Source: Mesobacillus maritimus (GTDB lineage Bacteria; Bacillota; Bacilli; Bacillales; Cytobacillaceae). From it: a stretch of DNA of 64,000 bases. This document shows, in pieces, positions 54,346 to 63,770 of this stretch. A program made the translations under genes and the position numbers. Numbering within the stretch: position 1 is the first letter of the stretch; every line of letters starts with the position of its first letter. Below the pieces are notes generated by a model that searched no databases, was not told the DNA's origin, and was given only the letters and a program-made list of their open reading frames with translations. The DNA is taken from assembly GCF_019749255.1 (NCBI RefSeq), contig NZ_JACWFH010000001.1, positions 1 through 64,000 of the forward strand. The letters are read 5' to 3'.

Positions 54346-54917
54346 ACAAACTCTTTTTCTCCAGTTTCCTTCGCTCGGAGTTTACCCTCTTCCTCAACAA
54401 ACTTAGAATCAATGTTGGAGAAAGATTTTTCGAAGATTTCCATAAATTCATCTCCGTAAATATTTCGAACGATTGCCATAATCTCGATAATATCCGGAAA
54501 TTTACCGTAAAGTTCCTTTAGTGGAAGGGTCCCTGAAAATACGACGTTGCTTTCAGGATCAAAACTATCCATTAAGCCTAGTAAGACAGCTTCCCCCTGT
54601 TCTGTTAGCTGTACATAGGTATTACGTTTATCATTTTCCTTTTTGGAAAATTGCAGCAAACCTCTTTCCTCAAGCTTCTTAGAAAAATTGAACGCTGTGG
54701 ATACATGCATAACACCGAACTTAGCTACATCTGAAATCGATGCGCCGTTCAAATGATAGGCAATCCATAAAATATGGTGTTCATTGATGTTAAGATCATA
54801 AGGCTTAATCCACTGTTGCCAATCTTTCTCTATAGACTTCCAAAGTGCTTTACTCAGTTGTGCAATCCTTTGGCTGAAAATCAGTGCTTCTTTCATTGAA
54901 TAAGTTTTTTCTGTCAT
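54342..54917 (-). CDS. hpr: transition-state regulator Hpr (ScoC), MarR family
   Basis: A 191-residue winged-helix MarR protein. The HTH is [31 protein letters not shown] and the wing is [13 protein letters not shown]. ScoC represses extracellular protease genes and sporulation functions in the transition state. I start at [12 protein letters not shown]; an in-frame ATG 6 bp earlier is also possible. Neighbours prsA and yhaI are as in B. subtilis. Confidence 0.93.
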   Translation of the reverse strand: MTEKTYSMKEALIFSQRIAQLSKALWKSIEKDWQQWIKPYDLNINEHHILWIAYHLNGASISDVAKFGVMHVSTAFNFSKKLEERGLLQFSKKENDKRNTYVQLTEQGEAVLLGLMDSFDPESNVVFSGTLPLKELYGKFPDIIEIMAIVRNIYGDEFMEIFEKSFSNIDSKFVEEEGKLRAKETGEKEFV

Positions 54918-55093
54918 CCCCATACTCACCCACTTTAAAAAAATGTATCTATTAACATTATGCCAATAAAACAATAAATAATAAAGCTAAATTTCTAAAT
55001 TTTTGAAATATTTTTTGCTGAGACCTAATCAAAAATAAATAAAACTGTCAATGACAAACTTCACTTTTACTAATAGTTCTGCTTTTATAGTGA

Positions 55094-55123
55094 AAAATCC
55101 TTCTCTATTTAGAGAAGGAGAAG
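55094..55123 (-). terminator. intrinsic terminator of yhaH
   Basis: CCTTCTCT and AGAGAAGG arms; TTTTT follows on the minus strand. Confidence 0.8.
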
Positions 55124-55127
55124 AATT

Positions 55128-55490
55128 TCATGATTGATGAGGGGAAAGGCTCTTTTCCAATTCCGCTATCGTTTGTTCTAATTCTTTCAGTTCTTTTGCT
55201 AACTCTTGTTTAATGGGAGCCGTTTCTGTTTTCCATTCATTTAGAGCAAGTTTAATGTCCTGAATAAAATCAGCGAAAACACTCTTACCTTCTAAGGAAG
55301 CAACAGATATAGAATCTTTAATTTCAGTAAGACGATGCTTCAACTCTTTAAATTCAGCCAGCGCTATATTCTTGTTTTCTGCTAATTTCTTTCGAGTTTC
55401 TTCTCCACTTGCTGGGGCAGAGAGTAAGGTGGCAATCCCAGCAATCGCTCCACCAGCCAGAAATCCTAAAAACAAAGATTTCCCATTCAA
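55128..55490 (-). CDS. yhaH: YtxH domain protein YhaH
   Basis: A 120-residue protein with an N-terminal Gly-rich membrane helix (FLGFLAGGAIAGIATLLSAP) and a charged coiled-coil tail, the YtxH/GvpP-like pattern. The TTG at 55490 has GAGGTGAT upstream and starts MNGKSLFLGF, so I prefer it over longer in-frame starts. Stress-related in bacilli; precise function unknown. Confidence 0.85.
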   Translation of the reverse strand: MNGKSLFLGFLAGGAIAGIATLLSAPASGEETRKKLAENKNIALAEFKELKHRLTEIKDSISVASLEGKSVFADFIQDIKLALNEWKTETAPIKQELAKELKELEQTIAELEKSLSPHQS

Positions 55491-55635
55491 TGTGATCACC
55501 TCTTCAATTGTTAAAATGACAAGTTCATAAATAGTCTTGTATACCTTATTTGTTTTCCAAATATACATAATCTAACTGAATCTAAATGAACTCTTAGATC
55601 GTCAGAAAAAACTCTTTGGGATAAGGTGGGGAAAA

Positions 55636-55824
55636 ATGCAAACTTTAACTGTTGTACTATTCACCTGTAGTGTAGCATCCTTTTTAGCAATGTTCCATCA
55701 TTTAGTCAAGATGCAACGGCCAGGGATCTATCCTTCCAAGAAGGTCCTTAAACAAAGGGCTGGTTTACTTGCTACAACGGGCGCTTTTTTGCTCGTGCTA
55801 GGGTTTATTTTTTCACTATTTTAA
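55636..55824 (+). CDS. small two-helix membrane protein
   Basis: A 62-residue protein with two hydrophobic helices (LTVVLFTCSVASFLAMF and LLATTGAFLLVLGFIFSLF) and a basic loop. Ribosome binding site AAGGTGGGG. Not recognised; it is divergent from yhaH. Probably a real gene. Confidence 0.65.
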   Translation: MQTLTVVLFTCSVASFLAMFHHLVKMQRPGIYPSKKVLKQRAGLLATTGAFLLVLGFIFSLF

Positions 55825-55978
55825 CTTGGTATCGTGCTTAGGAAATCTATGCAACTCTAGGCGTTCGATGGTAACAAGGCTGTGAGCATAGGCTATTTTC
55901 ATAAAAATGTCCCTAATATCCAGATGCCGAATTTAGTGAGGAACGGTTCGTTATAGTTATAGCACCAGCTAACAAACA

Positions 55979-56012
55979 AAAAAAAGAACCCGCAAGTGGC
56001 GGGTTCTTTAAA
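55979..56012 (-). terminator. intrinsic terminator of trpP
   Basis: AAAGAACCCGC and GCGGGTTCTTT arms with a long T-run on the minus strand. Confidence 0.9.
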
Positions 56013-56020
56013 AAAGACAT

Positions 56021-56539
56021 TTAAGGTGTTGCAACAAGATTCGTTCTTCTGAGAATGGTTAATGCGACTGGGAACAAAATAACCATAAATACAGCATTGA
56101 AGGCAATCGCCGGAAGTACGGCTAAAGAAAACATGCCAACAAATGCTCCTGGCAATCCAACGATAAAGTACGCGGAAGTCAGGAATATGGTTCCGGAAAC
56201 AAGGGTTCCTACAGATGTTAAAACGGCCGCATTGACGACTGAGCCACGATACTTCTTAAAGACCATTAGTAGTCCGAAAAAGATAAAGGCTGTAAGCAGT
56301 TTGTCAATAATGTTTGGAATTTGACCTCCTGGAAATCCAGTTGTCATTGCTGACAAAATTCCAGTAACGAGACCGACTAGTAAGACATTTTTCTTCTCGG
56401 GAAAAAGAATAATCCCTAAAAACATCATCGTCAGCATCATATCAGGCTTCATTCCAAGTACAAACGGCGGTACAACAGCGTGAAGCACAACTCCCATCCC
56501 CATCAAAAGTGCAAGTGCAACAAGGTTCTTTGTATTCAT
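56021..56539 (-). CDS. trpP: tryptophan transporter TrpP
   Basis: A 172-residue membrane protein with about five helices, the TrpP (YhaG) family of tryptophan uptake proteins, related to the S components of ECF transporters. It starts MNTKNLVALALLMGMG. The start is overlapped by a row of GAG/UAG triplets that bind TRAP, so translation should be blocked when tryptophan is plentiful. Neighbours hpr and serC are as in B. subtilis. Confidence 0.93.
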   Translation of the reverse strand: MNTKNLVALALLMGMGVVLHAVVPPFVLGMKPDMMLTMMFLGIILFPEKKNVLLVGLVTGILSAMTTGFPGGQIPNIIDKLLTAFIFFGLLMVFKKYRGSVVNAAVLTSVGTLVSGTIFLTSAYFIVGLPGAFVGMFSLAVLPAIAFNAVFMVILFPVALTILRRTNLVATP

Positions 56540-56541
56540 TT

Positions 56542-56572
56542 CTCATCTCTCCTCTACTATTCTAGCTAACTA
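56542..56572 (-). promoter_or_regulatory. TRAP-binding site over the trpP ribosome binding site
   Basis: Read as RNA, UAG triplets at 56572-56570, 56568-56566, 56564-56562 and 56559-56557 are followed by GAG at 56554-56552, 56549-56547 and 56544-56542, with spacers of 1-2 bases. This is the (G/U)AG row bound by TRAP-tryptophan and it covers the Shine-Dalgarno region. Confidence 0.82.
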
Positions 56573-56663
56573 TTTTGCCTCTCCTGCAGTGCTCTAGTGC
56601 CTACAGCGAAAGGTTGCTATCATTATAGCATATTAAAATCAGGGTGTGCGGGTAAACTTATTG

Positions 56664-57743
56664 TTATCGCGTTCTGAATTCCTTCATGAATTGTGCTAAT
56701 TTCTCAACATGTTCTAGTGGGACAGCGTTGTAGATAGACGCACGGCAACCGCCAACAGAGCGATGACCATTAAGACCTGTAAACCCAAGTTCCTTTGCTT
56801 CAGCAAGGAAGGCATCTGTTAGTTCTTTACTGTTAAGGGTAAAGGTTACATTCATAAGGGAGCGACTATTTTTATTTGCATGCCCATTGTAGAAACCGTT
56901 ACTTTGGTCAATCTCATGATAAAGCAACTCTGCCTTTTGTTGGTTGATTTTCTCTAGTGCTTCGGCACCACCTAGTGAATCGGCCCATTCAAGCACAAGC
57001 TTTAACAAATACACAGCGAGTGTTGGCGGCGTATTATAAAGGGATTGGTTGTTCGCATGTGTACGATAATCGAGCATACTAGGTAGGCTATCTTTTGAAC
57101 GTGCTAATAAATCCTTTTTGATGATGACAACTGTGACACCAGATGGTCCGAGATTCTTTTGGGCACCAGCATAAATTAACCCGTAAGAATTGACATCAAT
57201 CGGTCTGCATAGAATGTCACTAGACATATCCGCTACAAGCGGAATGGAAAGGTTCTTAGGCGTTTCGTGCCACTGGGTTCCATAAATGGTGTTATTTGAT
57301 GTGATATGAAGATAAGATCCATTTTCTAAAGAACTTAGATCTTTGATATCTGGAATGGTTGTATAGTTGTTGTCTTTTCCAGAAGCAACGCTTTCTGCAT
57401 CTCCAATTTTCTGCGCTTCTTTCAGGGCTTTTTCAGACCAAGATCCTGATAAGACATAATAGCCCTTTTTTCCTTCTTCTAATAAGTTCATTGGCATCAT
57501 CGCAAATTGAAGGCTTGCCCCACCTTGTAAAAAGAGGATTTCATAATCATTAGAGATGTTAAGAAGTTTTCGGAGCAAGTTTTGGGCCTGATGATTGATT
57601 TCTTCATAAGGCTTGCTTCTGTGACTCATTTCCATCACATTCATACCTGTTCCGTTGTAGTTCAGCCACTCTTTTTCTGCTCTTTTGAGCACTTCCTCAG
57701 GTAAAGCGGTTGGCCCAGCATTAAAATTATAGGCGCGTGTCAT
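56664..57743 (-). CDS. serC: phosphoserine aminotransferase SerC
   Basis: A 359-residue class V aminotransferase that makes O-phosphoserine from 3-phosphohydroxypyruvate and glutamate. The PLP lysine is K196 in YAGAQKNLGPSG; GLNGHRSVGGCRAS is the substrate-binding end. ATG behind GGGGGAA. No T-box or riboswitch is visible upstream. Confidence 0.96.
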   Translation of the reverse strand: MTRAYNFNAGPTALPEEVLKRAEKEWLNYNGTGMNVMEMSHRSKPYEEINHQAQNLLRKLLNISNDYEILFLQGGASLQFAMMPMNLLEEGKKGYYVLSGSWSEKALKEAQKIGDAESVASGKDNNYTTIPDIKDLSSLENGSYLHITSNNTIYGTQWHETPKNLSIPLVADMSSDILCRPIDVNSYGLIYAGAQKNLGPSGVTVVIIKKDLLARSKDSLPSMLDYRTHANNQSLYNTPPTLAVYLLKLVLEWADSLGGAEALEKINQQKAELLYHEIDQSNGFYNGHANKNSRSLMNVTFTLNSKELTDAFLAEAKELGFTGLNGHRSVGGCRASIYNAVPLEHVEKLAQFMKEFRTR

Positions 57744-57842
57744 GGTATTCCCCCTAGTTTTTTTTTCTGTAGTACAGTGAAGAGGTAAAATTTTTAATCA
57801 ATAGTACCAGATAAACAGAAAAATTTCTATTTTTCAGAAGAA

Positions 57843-57875
57843 AAAAATAAAAAAACTTCTGCACAGGCAGAAGTT
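57843..57875 (-). terminator. intrinsic terminator of hit
   Basis: AACTTCTGC and GCAGAAGTT arms with a long T-run on the minus strand, overlapping the stop codon. Confidence 0.88.
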
Positions 57876-58293
57876 AAAGTTTATTGTTAATATCTGAGGC
57901 GATCTTTTGTAAATCTTCTGGTGTGTATTGGCTTTGATTGGATTTCCAAACTGCCCCAAAGCCGTCTCCCTCACCATAACGAGGAATAAGGTGCATATGA
58001 AAATGAAAGACAGACTGACCAGCGTGTTCACCGTTGTTATTCAACACATTTAACCCGATTGGATTGTAAGCTTCTTTGATGGCATTTGCTATTTTAGGTA
58101 CTTCCTTAAAAAGGGTAGAGGCAATATCATCGGTTAATTCATAGACATTTTCTTTATGTATCTTTGGAATGACCAAGGTATGTCCTTTGGTGACTTGACT
58201 GATATCTAAGAAGGCATATACATGCTCATTTTCAAATACTTTTGCGCTTGGGATTTCCCCATTAATAATCTTGCAAAAAATACAATCAGACAT
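57874..58293 (-). CDS. hit: HIT family nucleotide hydrolase
   Basis: A 139-residue histidine-triad protein. The triad is FHFHMHLIPRY and the N-terminus CIFCKIINGEIP carries the Zn-binding CxxC. It hydrolyses nucleoside phosphoramidates or dinucleotides. ATG at 58293 has AAAGG 8 bp upstream. It is divergent from ecsA as in B. subtilis. Confidence 0.93.
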   Translation of the reverse strand: MSDCIFCKIINGEIPSAKVFENEHVYAFLDISQVTKGHTLVIPKIHKENVYELTDDIASTLFKEVPKIANAIKEAYNPIGLNVLNNNGEHAGQSVFHFHMHLIPRYGEGDGFGAVWKSNQSQYTPEDLQKIASDINNKL

Positions 58294-58439
58294 TTTTCCC
58301 ATCCTTTCCTATAACACCTTTTTTGTCATTTTATCACAATAATCAAATAAACTTAAACATACGTTTCTTTAATCCAACAAAAAGGACAGGATTCATATTA
58401 GAATCCTGTCCCTGAAGGGGAAATCTTGCTTCATTGACG

Positions 58440-58745
58440 TATGCCTTCAAAAAATGCCTTTAGTGACAATCTGCAGGTATGCCTTTGATAAACACCTCAT
58501 TTTTAATGTGATGTGTCTAAAAACGGACCTGTGTTCAATCGAACCATCCCCTGTTCTTTATAGTTGATTACAACGTATAAAGCGGATGTGTGTCTTCGGC
58601 AAACACCTCATTTAAAGTGTGTTTTTTAAAAGCTTTGGTATGCAAGAACGTTGTCCAATGCTACCAGCTCCTTGAAGGTTAGTTGAAGCGTTTTAAACAT
58701 CGAATAAATTGTCTTTGACAGACACCTCATTTCGAGTGATTAACT
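58440..58745. repeat. three degenerate ~115-bp repeats in the hit-ecsA spacer
   Basis: The element CTTYGRYARACACCTCATTT occurs near 58482, 58593 and 58712, 111 and 120 bp apart, with weaker similarity continuing between (for example a shared AGTTGA and CAATnnnACCA). The 58294-58871 spacer is unusually long and holds no gene. Confidence 0.6.
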
Positions 58746-58871
58746 GTTTTCCCCTTCAAGAATTATGATGCCCGTTCTTTCGGAAAATATAATCCCTTTT
58801 TAAAAAATTTTTTAAATCCTTTTGTATTTGTTAAAATGATAAGTAAAAGTACCAGTGGAAGGACGTTGCCT

Positions 58872-59612
58872 ATGGCTTTATTAGAGATAAAAAATATTAC
58901 AGGTGGATATACGAGAAATCCGGTGTTAAAAGATGTTAGTTTTGAAGTAGAAGCGAATGAGATGGTTGGCTTAATCGGACTGAATGGAGCGGGGAAGAGT
59001 ACCACCATTAAGCATGTGATTGGGTTGATGGAGCCTCAAAAAGGGGAAATCAAAATTAACGACAGGGCCATTAACGATGGGCGTGAACAATACCGAAAGC
59101 AATTTACATTTGTTCCGGAGACCCCTATCCTTTACGATGAATTAACCCTCGAGGAGCATTTAAAAATAACGGCAATGGCTTATGGAATAGAGGAGTCTGT
59201 TTATAAGGAGCGTATTGCTCAACTTCTAAAAGAATTCCGTATGGAAAAAAGACTCAAGTGGTTTCCTGCTCATTTCTCCAAAGGAATGAAGCAAAAAGTC
59301 ATGATTATGTGTGCCTTTTTAGTACAGCCTTCCCTATATATTGTAGACGAGCCATTCGTTGGCCTTGATCCATTAGGGATTCAATCTTTACTCGATTTAA
59401 TGACAAAGATGAAAGAAAATGGCGCAGGTATCTTGATGTCTACCCATATTTTAGCTACCGCAGAACGGTATTGCGACCGCTTTGTCATCTTACATGAAGG
59501 AACAGTTCGTGCAAAGGGAACGTTAAAAGAGCTGCAAACACAATTTGGGATGCCGGGAGCAACCCTAGATGATTTATATATTCAGCTTACAAAGGAAGAA
59601 GATTATGTTTAA
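58872..59612 (+). CDS. ecsA: ABC transporter ATPase EcsA
   Basis: A 246-residue ATPase: Walker A GLNGAGKST (36-44), signature FSKGMKQKV and Walker B LYIVDEPFVGLD. EcsAB mutants have defects in protein secretion, competence and sporulation in B. subtilis; it has been linked to peptide export and control of intramembrane protease RasP. I start at MALLEIKN behind GGAAGG. Confidence 0.94.
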   Translation: MALLEIKNITGGYTRNPVLKDVSFEVEANEMVGLIGLNGAGKSTTIKHVIGLMEPQKGEIKINDRAINDGREQYRKQFTFVPETPILYDELTLEEHLKITAMAYGIEESVYKERIAQLLKEFRMEKRLKWFPAHFSKGMKQKVMIMCAFLVQPSLYIVDEPFVGLDPLGIQSLLDLMTKMKENGAGILMSTHILATAERYCDRFVILHEGTVRAKGTLKELQTQFGMPGATLDDLYIQLTKEEDYV

Positions 59613-60816
59613 TGCGCAAGAGTTATGGAAAGAGCGGTTTGCGTTATTTGCAAAGGAGACCGGCCGTTACCTTCGCTATATTTTTAATGGTCATCTAGTC
59701 GTTGTCTTTTTATTTTTACTGGGAACAGCGGGGTTTTACTATCAAGAGTGGATTAAGACCCTTGATCCTGAGTTTCCAGCTGCGATTATTATGGCTGTGG
59801 TTCTTGCATTCATGCTTACTTATAGCCCAACCTTAACCTTCTTGTCCGAGGCTGATAAAATCTTTCTATTGCCCCTTGAAACAAAATTAGGGGATTATTT
59901 TAAGCGTGGGATGATGTTGAGCCTTGTGTTGCAATCCTATTTGCTGCTCATTTTCTTGGCTGTGTTTATGCCTATGTATGTAAAGGTAACTGGGACAAGC
60001 TTTCGTCTTTTTATTCCATTTCTGGTTGTGCTGGTCATTTTAAAAGGAATAAACCTTTTTATTCGCAGGAAAGTGGAATACGACATTGATTCATCAACAC
60101 ATAAGGTGGACTCTGTGGTTCGATTTTTTGTGAATGGTGTGATGTTATATTTATTGTTTTCAGAAGCATCGTTCATCCTTATAGGTGTTCCAGCTGTACT
60201 GTTGGTCCTTTATGCTATATTTTACAATCGCCAGGCGAAAGACAAGGGCTTAAAATGGGAACACTTAATTGAACAAGAAGAAAAACGAATGGGAGCCTTT
60301 TACCGAATAGCCAATTTGTTTACAGATGTGCCTAAGTTAAAGGATCGAGTGAAACGAAGAAAGTGGTTGGATATCTTTTTGGGGAATATTGCTTTTAGTC
60401 AAAAGAATACATTTTCCCATATTTACCTAAGGACTTTCTTTCGCTCAGGAGATTACTTTGGGTTATTCTTAAGACTAACGGTAATTGGTGCACTTGGAAT
60501 TTATTTTCTGACGTATGGACCAGGGCAAACCATCTTAGCTTTGCTATTTTTATACCTAACTGGTTTTCAACTTTTACCGTTATGGAATCATCACCAACAT
60601 AAACTTTGGTTGGATCTCTATCCAGTAGGAGCGGCTATAAAGGAAATGGCGTTTACAAAGCTGTTAACAATGATTATGTTCATTCAGACAGTAGTCTTTG
60701 GATTGGTCATTTTAGTAAAACAAGATCTATTAACTGCTGGATCCACTGTGATTCTTGGAATGTTCTTTACGTTAGCTTTCGTCCATATCTATAGTAAAAA
60801 AAGAAGACAAGTATAA
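59605..60816 (+). CDS. ecsB: ABC transporter permease EcsB
   Basis: A 403-residue membrane protein with about six to eight helices and a basic loop between, the permease partner of EcsA. The ATG at 59605 overlaps the ecsA stop by 8 bp (ATGTTTAA), so the two are translationally coupled. Length agrees with B. subtilis EcsB. Confidence 0.93.
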   Translation: MFNAQELWKERFALFAKETGRYLRYIFNGHLVVVFLFLLGTAGFYYQEWIKTLDPEFPAAIIMAVVLAFMLTYSPTLTFLSEADKIFLLPLETKLGDYFKRGMMLSLVLQSYLLLIFLAVFMPMYVKVTGTSFRLFIPFLVVLVILKGINLFIRRKVEYDIDSSTHKVDSVVRFFVNGVMLYLLFSEASFILIGVPAVLLVLYAIFYNRQAKDKGLKWEHLIEQEEKRMGAFYRIANLFTDVPKLKDRVKRRKWLDIFLGNIAFSQKNTFSHIYLRTFFRSGDYFGLFLRLTVIGALGIYFLTYGPGQTILALLFLYLTGFQLLPLWNHHQHKLWLDLYPVGAAIKEMAFTKLLTMIMFIQTVVFGLVILVKQDLLTAGSTVILGMFFTLAFVHIYSKKRRQV

Positions 60817-60821
60817 TGAGT

Positions 60822-60863
60822 ATCCTTTTCAGCCAGAGTGTCAATGCTGAAAAGGATTTTTTT
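60822..60863 (+). terminator. intrinsic terminator between ecsB and ecsC
   Basis: TCCTTTTCAGC (60822-60832) pairs with GCTGAAAAGGA (60846-60856), an 11-bp stem with T-run, just after the ecsB stop and before ecsC. Confidence 0.85.
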
Positions 60864-60917
60864 AACTTGAAACTATCTACTCTTTTATTCGTATGGATAA
60901 ATATGGAGGGGAAGCGA

Positions 60918-61640
60918 ATGAATGAATACGAACTTAAAATATATGATGAATTGATGGAATGGCAGCGAAAGTTAAAGAAAAAATCGAATATGTTGGCAAG
61001 GGCCTCAAAGAGGGTACAATTGAAAGTCAATGAGATGATCCCTGAAAAAGTACATCAAGTCATGACGGATTCCATTAAAAATATGGTAAAAGCAACGTTA
61101 ACAGGTTCGAATTATACAACGAAGAAGAACCAAGGGGCGGGGCTATCCTTGCAACAAAAGGATGAGTTGTTAAGTGAGAAGCTTTCTACCTACCGTAAGA
61201 CAGCGACTGTGGAGGGGGCTGGTACCGGAGCTGGTGGGTTGTTTCTGGGGTTAGCTGATTTCCCGTTGTTATTAACGATAAAAATGAAATTTCTTTTTGA
61301 AGCAGCCTCGATATATGGATATGATCCCGCAGATTATGAGGAAAGATTATTTATTCTTCACGTTTTTAAGCTTGCCTTTTCAAGCGACCAAAAACGTCAG
61401 GAAACACTATCCATTATTGATAATTGGGAAACACGGAAGAAGGATTTATTAGAGATGGATTGGAAAGATTTCCAGCAAGAGTACCGGGATTACATCGATT
61501 TGGTTAAAATGGCTCAGCTGATTCCAGGAATTGGAGCCGTTGTAGGTGCGTATGCAAACTACAATCTTCTTGATCAACTTGGAGAAACTGCTAAGAATGC
61601 TTATCGTCTAAGGCTACTTAAGACACCTCCAGTTGTTTAA
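60918..61640 (+). CDS. ecsC: EcsC family protein
   Basis: A 240-residue protein with a basic helical N-terminus and a Gly-rich hydrophobic segment (GTGAGGLFLGLADFPLLL, about residues 100-118). Function unknown; named after its position. The ATG at 60918 is behind GGAGGGG; upstream in-frame starts lie inside the ecsB terminator. It probably has its own promoter. Confidence 0.9.
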   Translation: MNEYELKIYDELMEWQRKLKKKSNMLARASKRVQLKVNEMIPEKVHQVMTDSIKNMVKATLTGSNYTTKKNQGAGLSLQQKDELLSEKLSTYRKTATVEGAGTGAGGLFLGLADFPLLLTIKMKFLFEAASIYGYDPADYEERLFILHVFKLAFSSDQKRQETLSIIDNWETRKKDLLEMDWKDFQQEYRDYIDLVKMAQLIPGIGAVVGAYANYNLLDQLGETAKNAYRLRLLKTPPVV

Positions 61641-61667
61641 CGAAAGAAGGTCACTAGAGAACGAATA

Positions 61668-61701
61668 AAAAAGTTCCAATCAGCATATTGGAACTTTTTT
61701 T
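61668..61701. terminator. bidirectional intrinsic terminator
   Basis: AAAAAGTTCCAAT and ATTGGAACTTTTT arms between convergent ecsC and yhaA. Confidence 0.9.
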
Positions 61702-61725
61702 ACGTAAACATTCTAACGAAAATAT

Positions 61726-62898
61726 TCAATTTTGAGAATTTAGTGCGACTGTTCCTAGTGTTTTTGCAGCGATTAGCATGGCTTTTTCATTCATCTCAAA
61801 CCTTGGATGATGATGGGGATAGGCCTGGGTGACACCTTCCGGTTGTGCCCCTGTAAAGAAGAAGCTCCCTTTAACATGCTGAAGATAATAAGAAAAATCT
61901 TCACCAGCCATGTCTGGTTCCATTTCTTCCACTTTTTCAACGTCAGGTACTTCTGAAGCAGACGTAATTACTGTTTCGGTTTCGGCAGGATGATTAACAA
62001 CTGCTGGATATCCGCGGAAATAGGTATATTCATAGGTGCAGTCATTTGCAAAGCAGGTGCCTTTTATCACTTTTTCTAATTCTTCTTCAATTAAGTTGCG
62101 ACTTTCTTCACTGAAAGTTCTTGCAGTCCCGATAAGTTTTACCTTATCTGCAATGACATTAAAAGCATTTTCAGCTACAAATGAACCGACACTTACAACG
62201 GCGGGGTCAATCGGCTTTATTCTGCGGCTGACAATCTGCTGAAGATTCACGACGAATTGCGAGGCAGCAACAATCGTGTCTTTTGTTGTATGAGGCTGAG
62301 CACCGTGGCCGCCCTTTCCCTGAAACGTTACTTCAAACCGATCAGCTGCTGCCATAAATGGGCCGACTCGATAATGAACGGTTCCTGTTGGGACGGTTGC
62401 CCATAAATGTGTTCCATAAATAAGGTCGACTCCATCAAGACATCCGTCCTCAATCATCGCCTTCGCACCACCAGGGGCGTACTCTTCTGCATGTTGATGA
62501 ATGAAAACATATGTACCTGATAGTTCTTCTTTCATTTCATGCAAAGCTTTCGCTAAAACAAGAAGGGTCGCGGTATGTCCATCATGGCCGCAAGCATGCA
62601 TAACCCCCGGTACAAGAGATTTATAAGGGACATCGTTTTCTTCTTGAATAGGCAAAGCGTCAAAGTCCGCGCGGAGGGCAATGGTTTTCCCTGGCTTGGC
62701 ACCATAAACCTTAGCAACCACACCATTTCCACCTACATTCCCTCGAACTTCAATTCCTAGCTTCTCATAATAGGATTTGATGTAGTGAGCTGTTTGAACT
62801 TCCTGAAAGGACAACTCAGGGTGTTGGTGCAAATGTCTTCTGATATCAACCATTTCATTAAATGAGCCTTCGAGCTTATTAAACAATGTTTCTTTCAA
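61726..62898 (-). CDS. yhaA: M20 family amidohydrolase YhaA
   Basis: A 390-residue M20D-type amidohydrolase of the hippurate hydrolase/aminoacylase group. Metal ligands HACGHDGH (about 103-110), HQHAEE and the MAGEDFSYY region are visible, with the satellite dimerisation domain between. It likely releases acyl groups from N-acyl amino acids. Start is TTG behind AGGGAG. Position after ecsC is as YhaA. Confidence 0.9.
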   Translation of the reverse strand: MKETLFNKLEGSFNEMVDIRRHLHQHPELSFQEVQTAHYIKSYYEKLGIEVRGNVGGNGVVAKVYGAKPGKTIALRADFDALPIQEENDVPYKSLVPGVMHACGHDGHTATLLVLAKALHEMKEELSGTYVFIHQHAEEYAPGGAKAMIEDGCLDGVDLIYGTHLWATVPTGTVHYRVGPFMAAADRFEVTFQGKGGHGAQPHTTKDTIVAASQFVVNLQQIVSRRIKPIDPAVVSVGSFVAENAFNVIADKVKLIGTARTFSEESRNLIEEELEKVIKGTCFANDCTYEYTYFRGYPAVVNHPAETETVITSASEVPDVEKVEEMEPDMAGEDFSYYLQHVKGSFFFTGAQPEGVTQAYPHHHPRFEMNEKAMLIAAKTLGTVALNSQN

Positions 62899-63046
62899 AA
62901 TTCAATCTCTCCCTTCGAAGTTGTCTATTAATTTAAACAATTATAACATTTTTGTGTTGATTTATTTATAGAATTTAATAACATAAAAAAGTGTGTAATT
63001 GATAAAATAAAAGATTCATAGAACCAATTTATAAAAGGAGGAACTT

Positions 63047-63697
63047 ATGGGAAACATACATAGTAAACGATTGGTCGCCGGAATCGCGGCAGTCCTAGCC
63101 TATCTATACCTTTCATCTAGCATCCCCACTGAAGGTCCAATCCCCTTAGATAAACCGATAAGTGATGTAGTGAAGAAGACCATTGGGGGAGGATGGTTGG
63201 ATGTTTTTTCGCTATTAGGGTCTACTAAGGGTTTTGCTATTGTGGCAGTGATGGTTTTAATTTGGTTAGGATTTAAAAGAAAAGATTATTTAGCGATTGG
63301 AGTTTTTGTGTTTGCATTGCTATCAGGTTATATTGTAAATTCTTTTCTAAAAGATTGGCATAACAGACCAAGGCCAGCCTCTGAACATCTTGTGGAAGTT
63401 ACTACTCTTAGCTTCCCGAGTGGAAATGCCATGATTGGTTTCATTTTATATTCCTTGACTGCCTATTATTTAATGAAAACTTTTCAGTCAGGTTTAAGTA
63501 GGTTTGTAATTGGACTAGGGGCATTTCTCATCATCTTCTTTTATGGCGCAAGCAGAGTGGCACTCAATGTTCATTACCCATCGGATGTTATGGCAGGGTT
63601 TGCTATCGGAGTAGTTTGGACGGTTAGTTGGATTTACATTTATGAGGCTTTGTCAAGAAAGTTTAAGAATAATAAAAAAATCAGCTTGCCTGTATAG
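63047..63697 (+). CDS. PAP2 family membrane phosphatase
   Basis: A 216-residue protein with six membrane helices. PAP2 motifs are KDWHNRPRP, SFPSGNAM and SRVALNVHYPSDVMAG. The second motif is PSGN instead of the usual PSGH; this Asn variant is found in a subset of Gram-positive members. It would dephosphorylate a lipid phosphate such as phosphatidylglycerophosphate or undecaprenyl diphosphate. AGGAGG precedes the ATG. Confidence 0.88.
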   Translation: MGNIHSKRLVAGIAAVLAYLYLSSSIPTEGPIPLDKPISDVVKKTIGGGWLDVFSLLGSTKGFAIVAVMVLIWLGFKRKDYLAIGVFVFALLSGYIVNSFLKDWHNRPRPASEHLVEVTTLSFPSGNAMIGFILYSLTAYYLMKTFQSGLSRFVIGLGAFLIIFFYGASRVALNVHYPSDVMAGFAIGVVWTVSWIYIYEALSRKFKNNKKISLPV

Positions 63698-63712
63698 GTA
63701 AGCTGATTTTTA
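63674..63712 (+). terminator. intrinsic terminator of the PAP2 gene
   Basis: AAATCAGCTTGCCT and AGGTAAGCTGATTT form a long stem; the stop codon lies inside the hairpin. Confidence 0.9.
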
Positions 63713-63770
63713 CTATATGGAATAGAAAAGAGCCTTAATGACTAAGAGAGAGGACCTCCTCTTTGAAACG

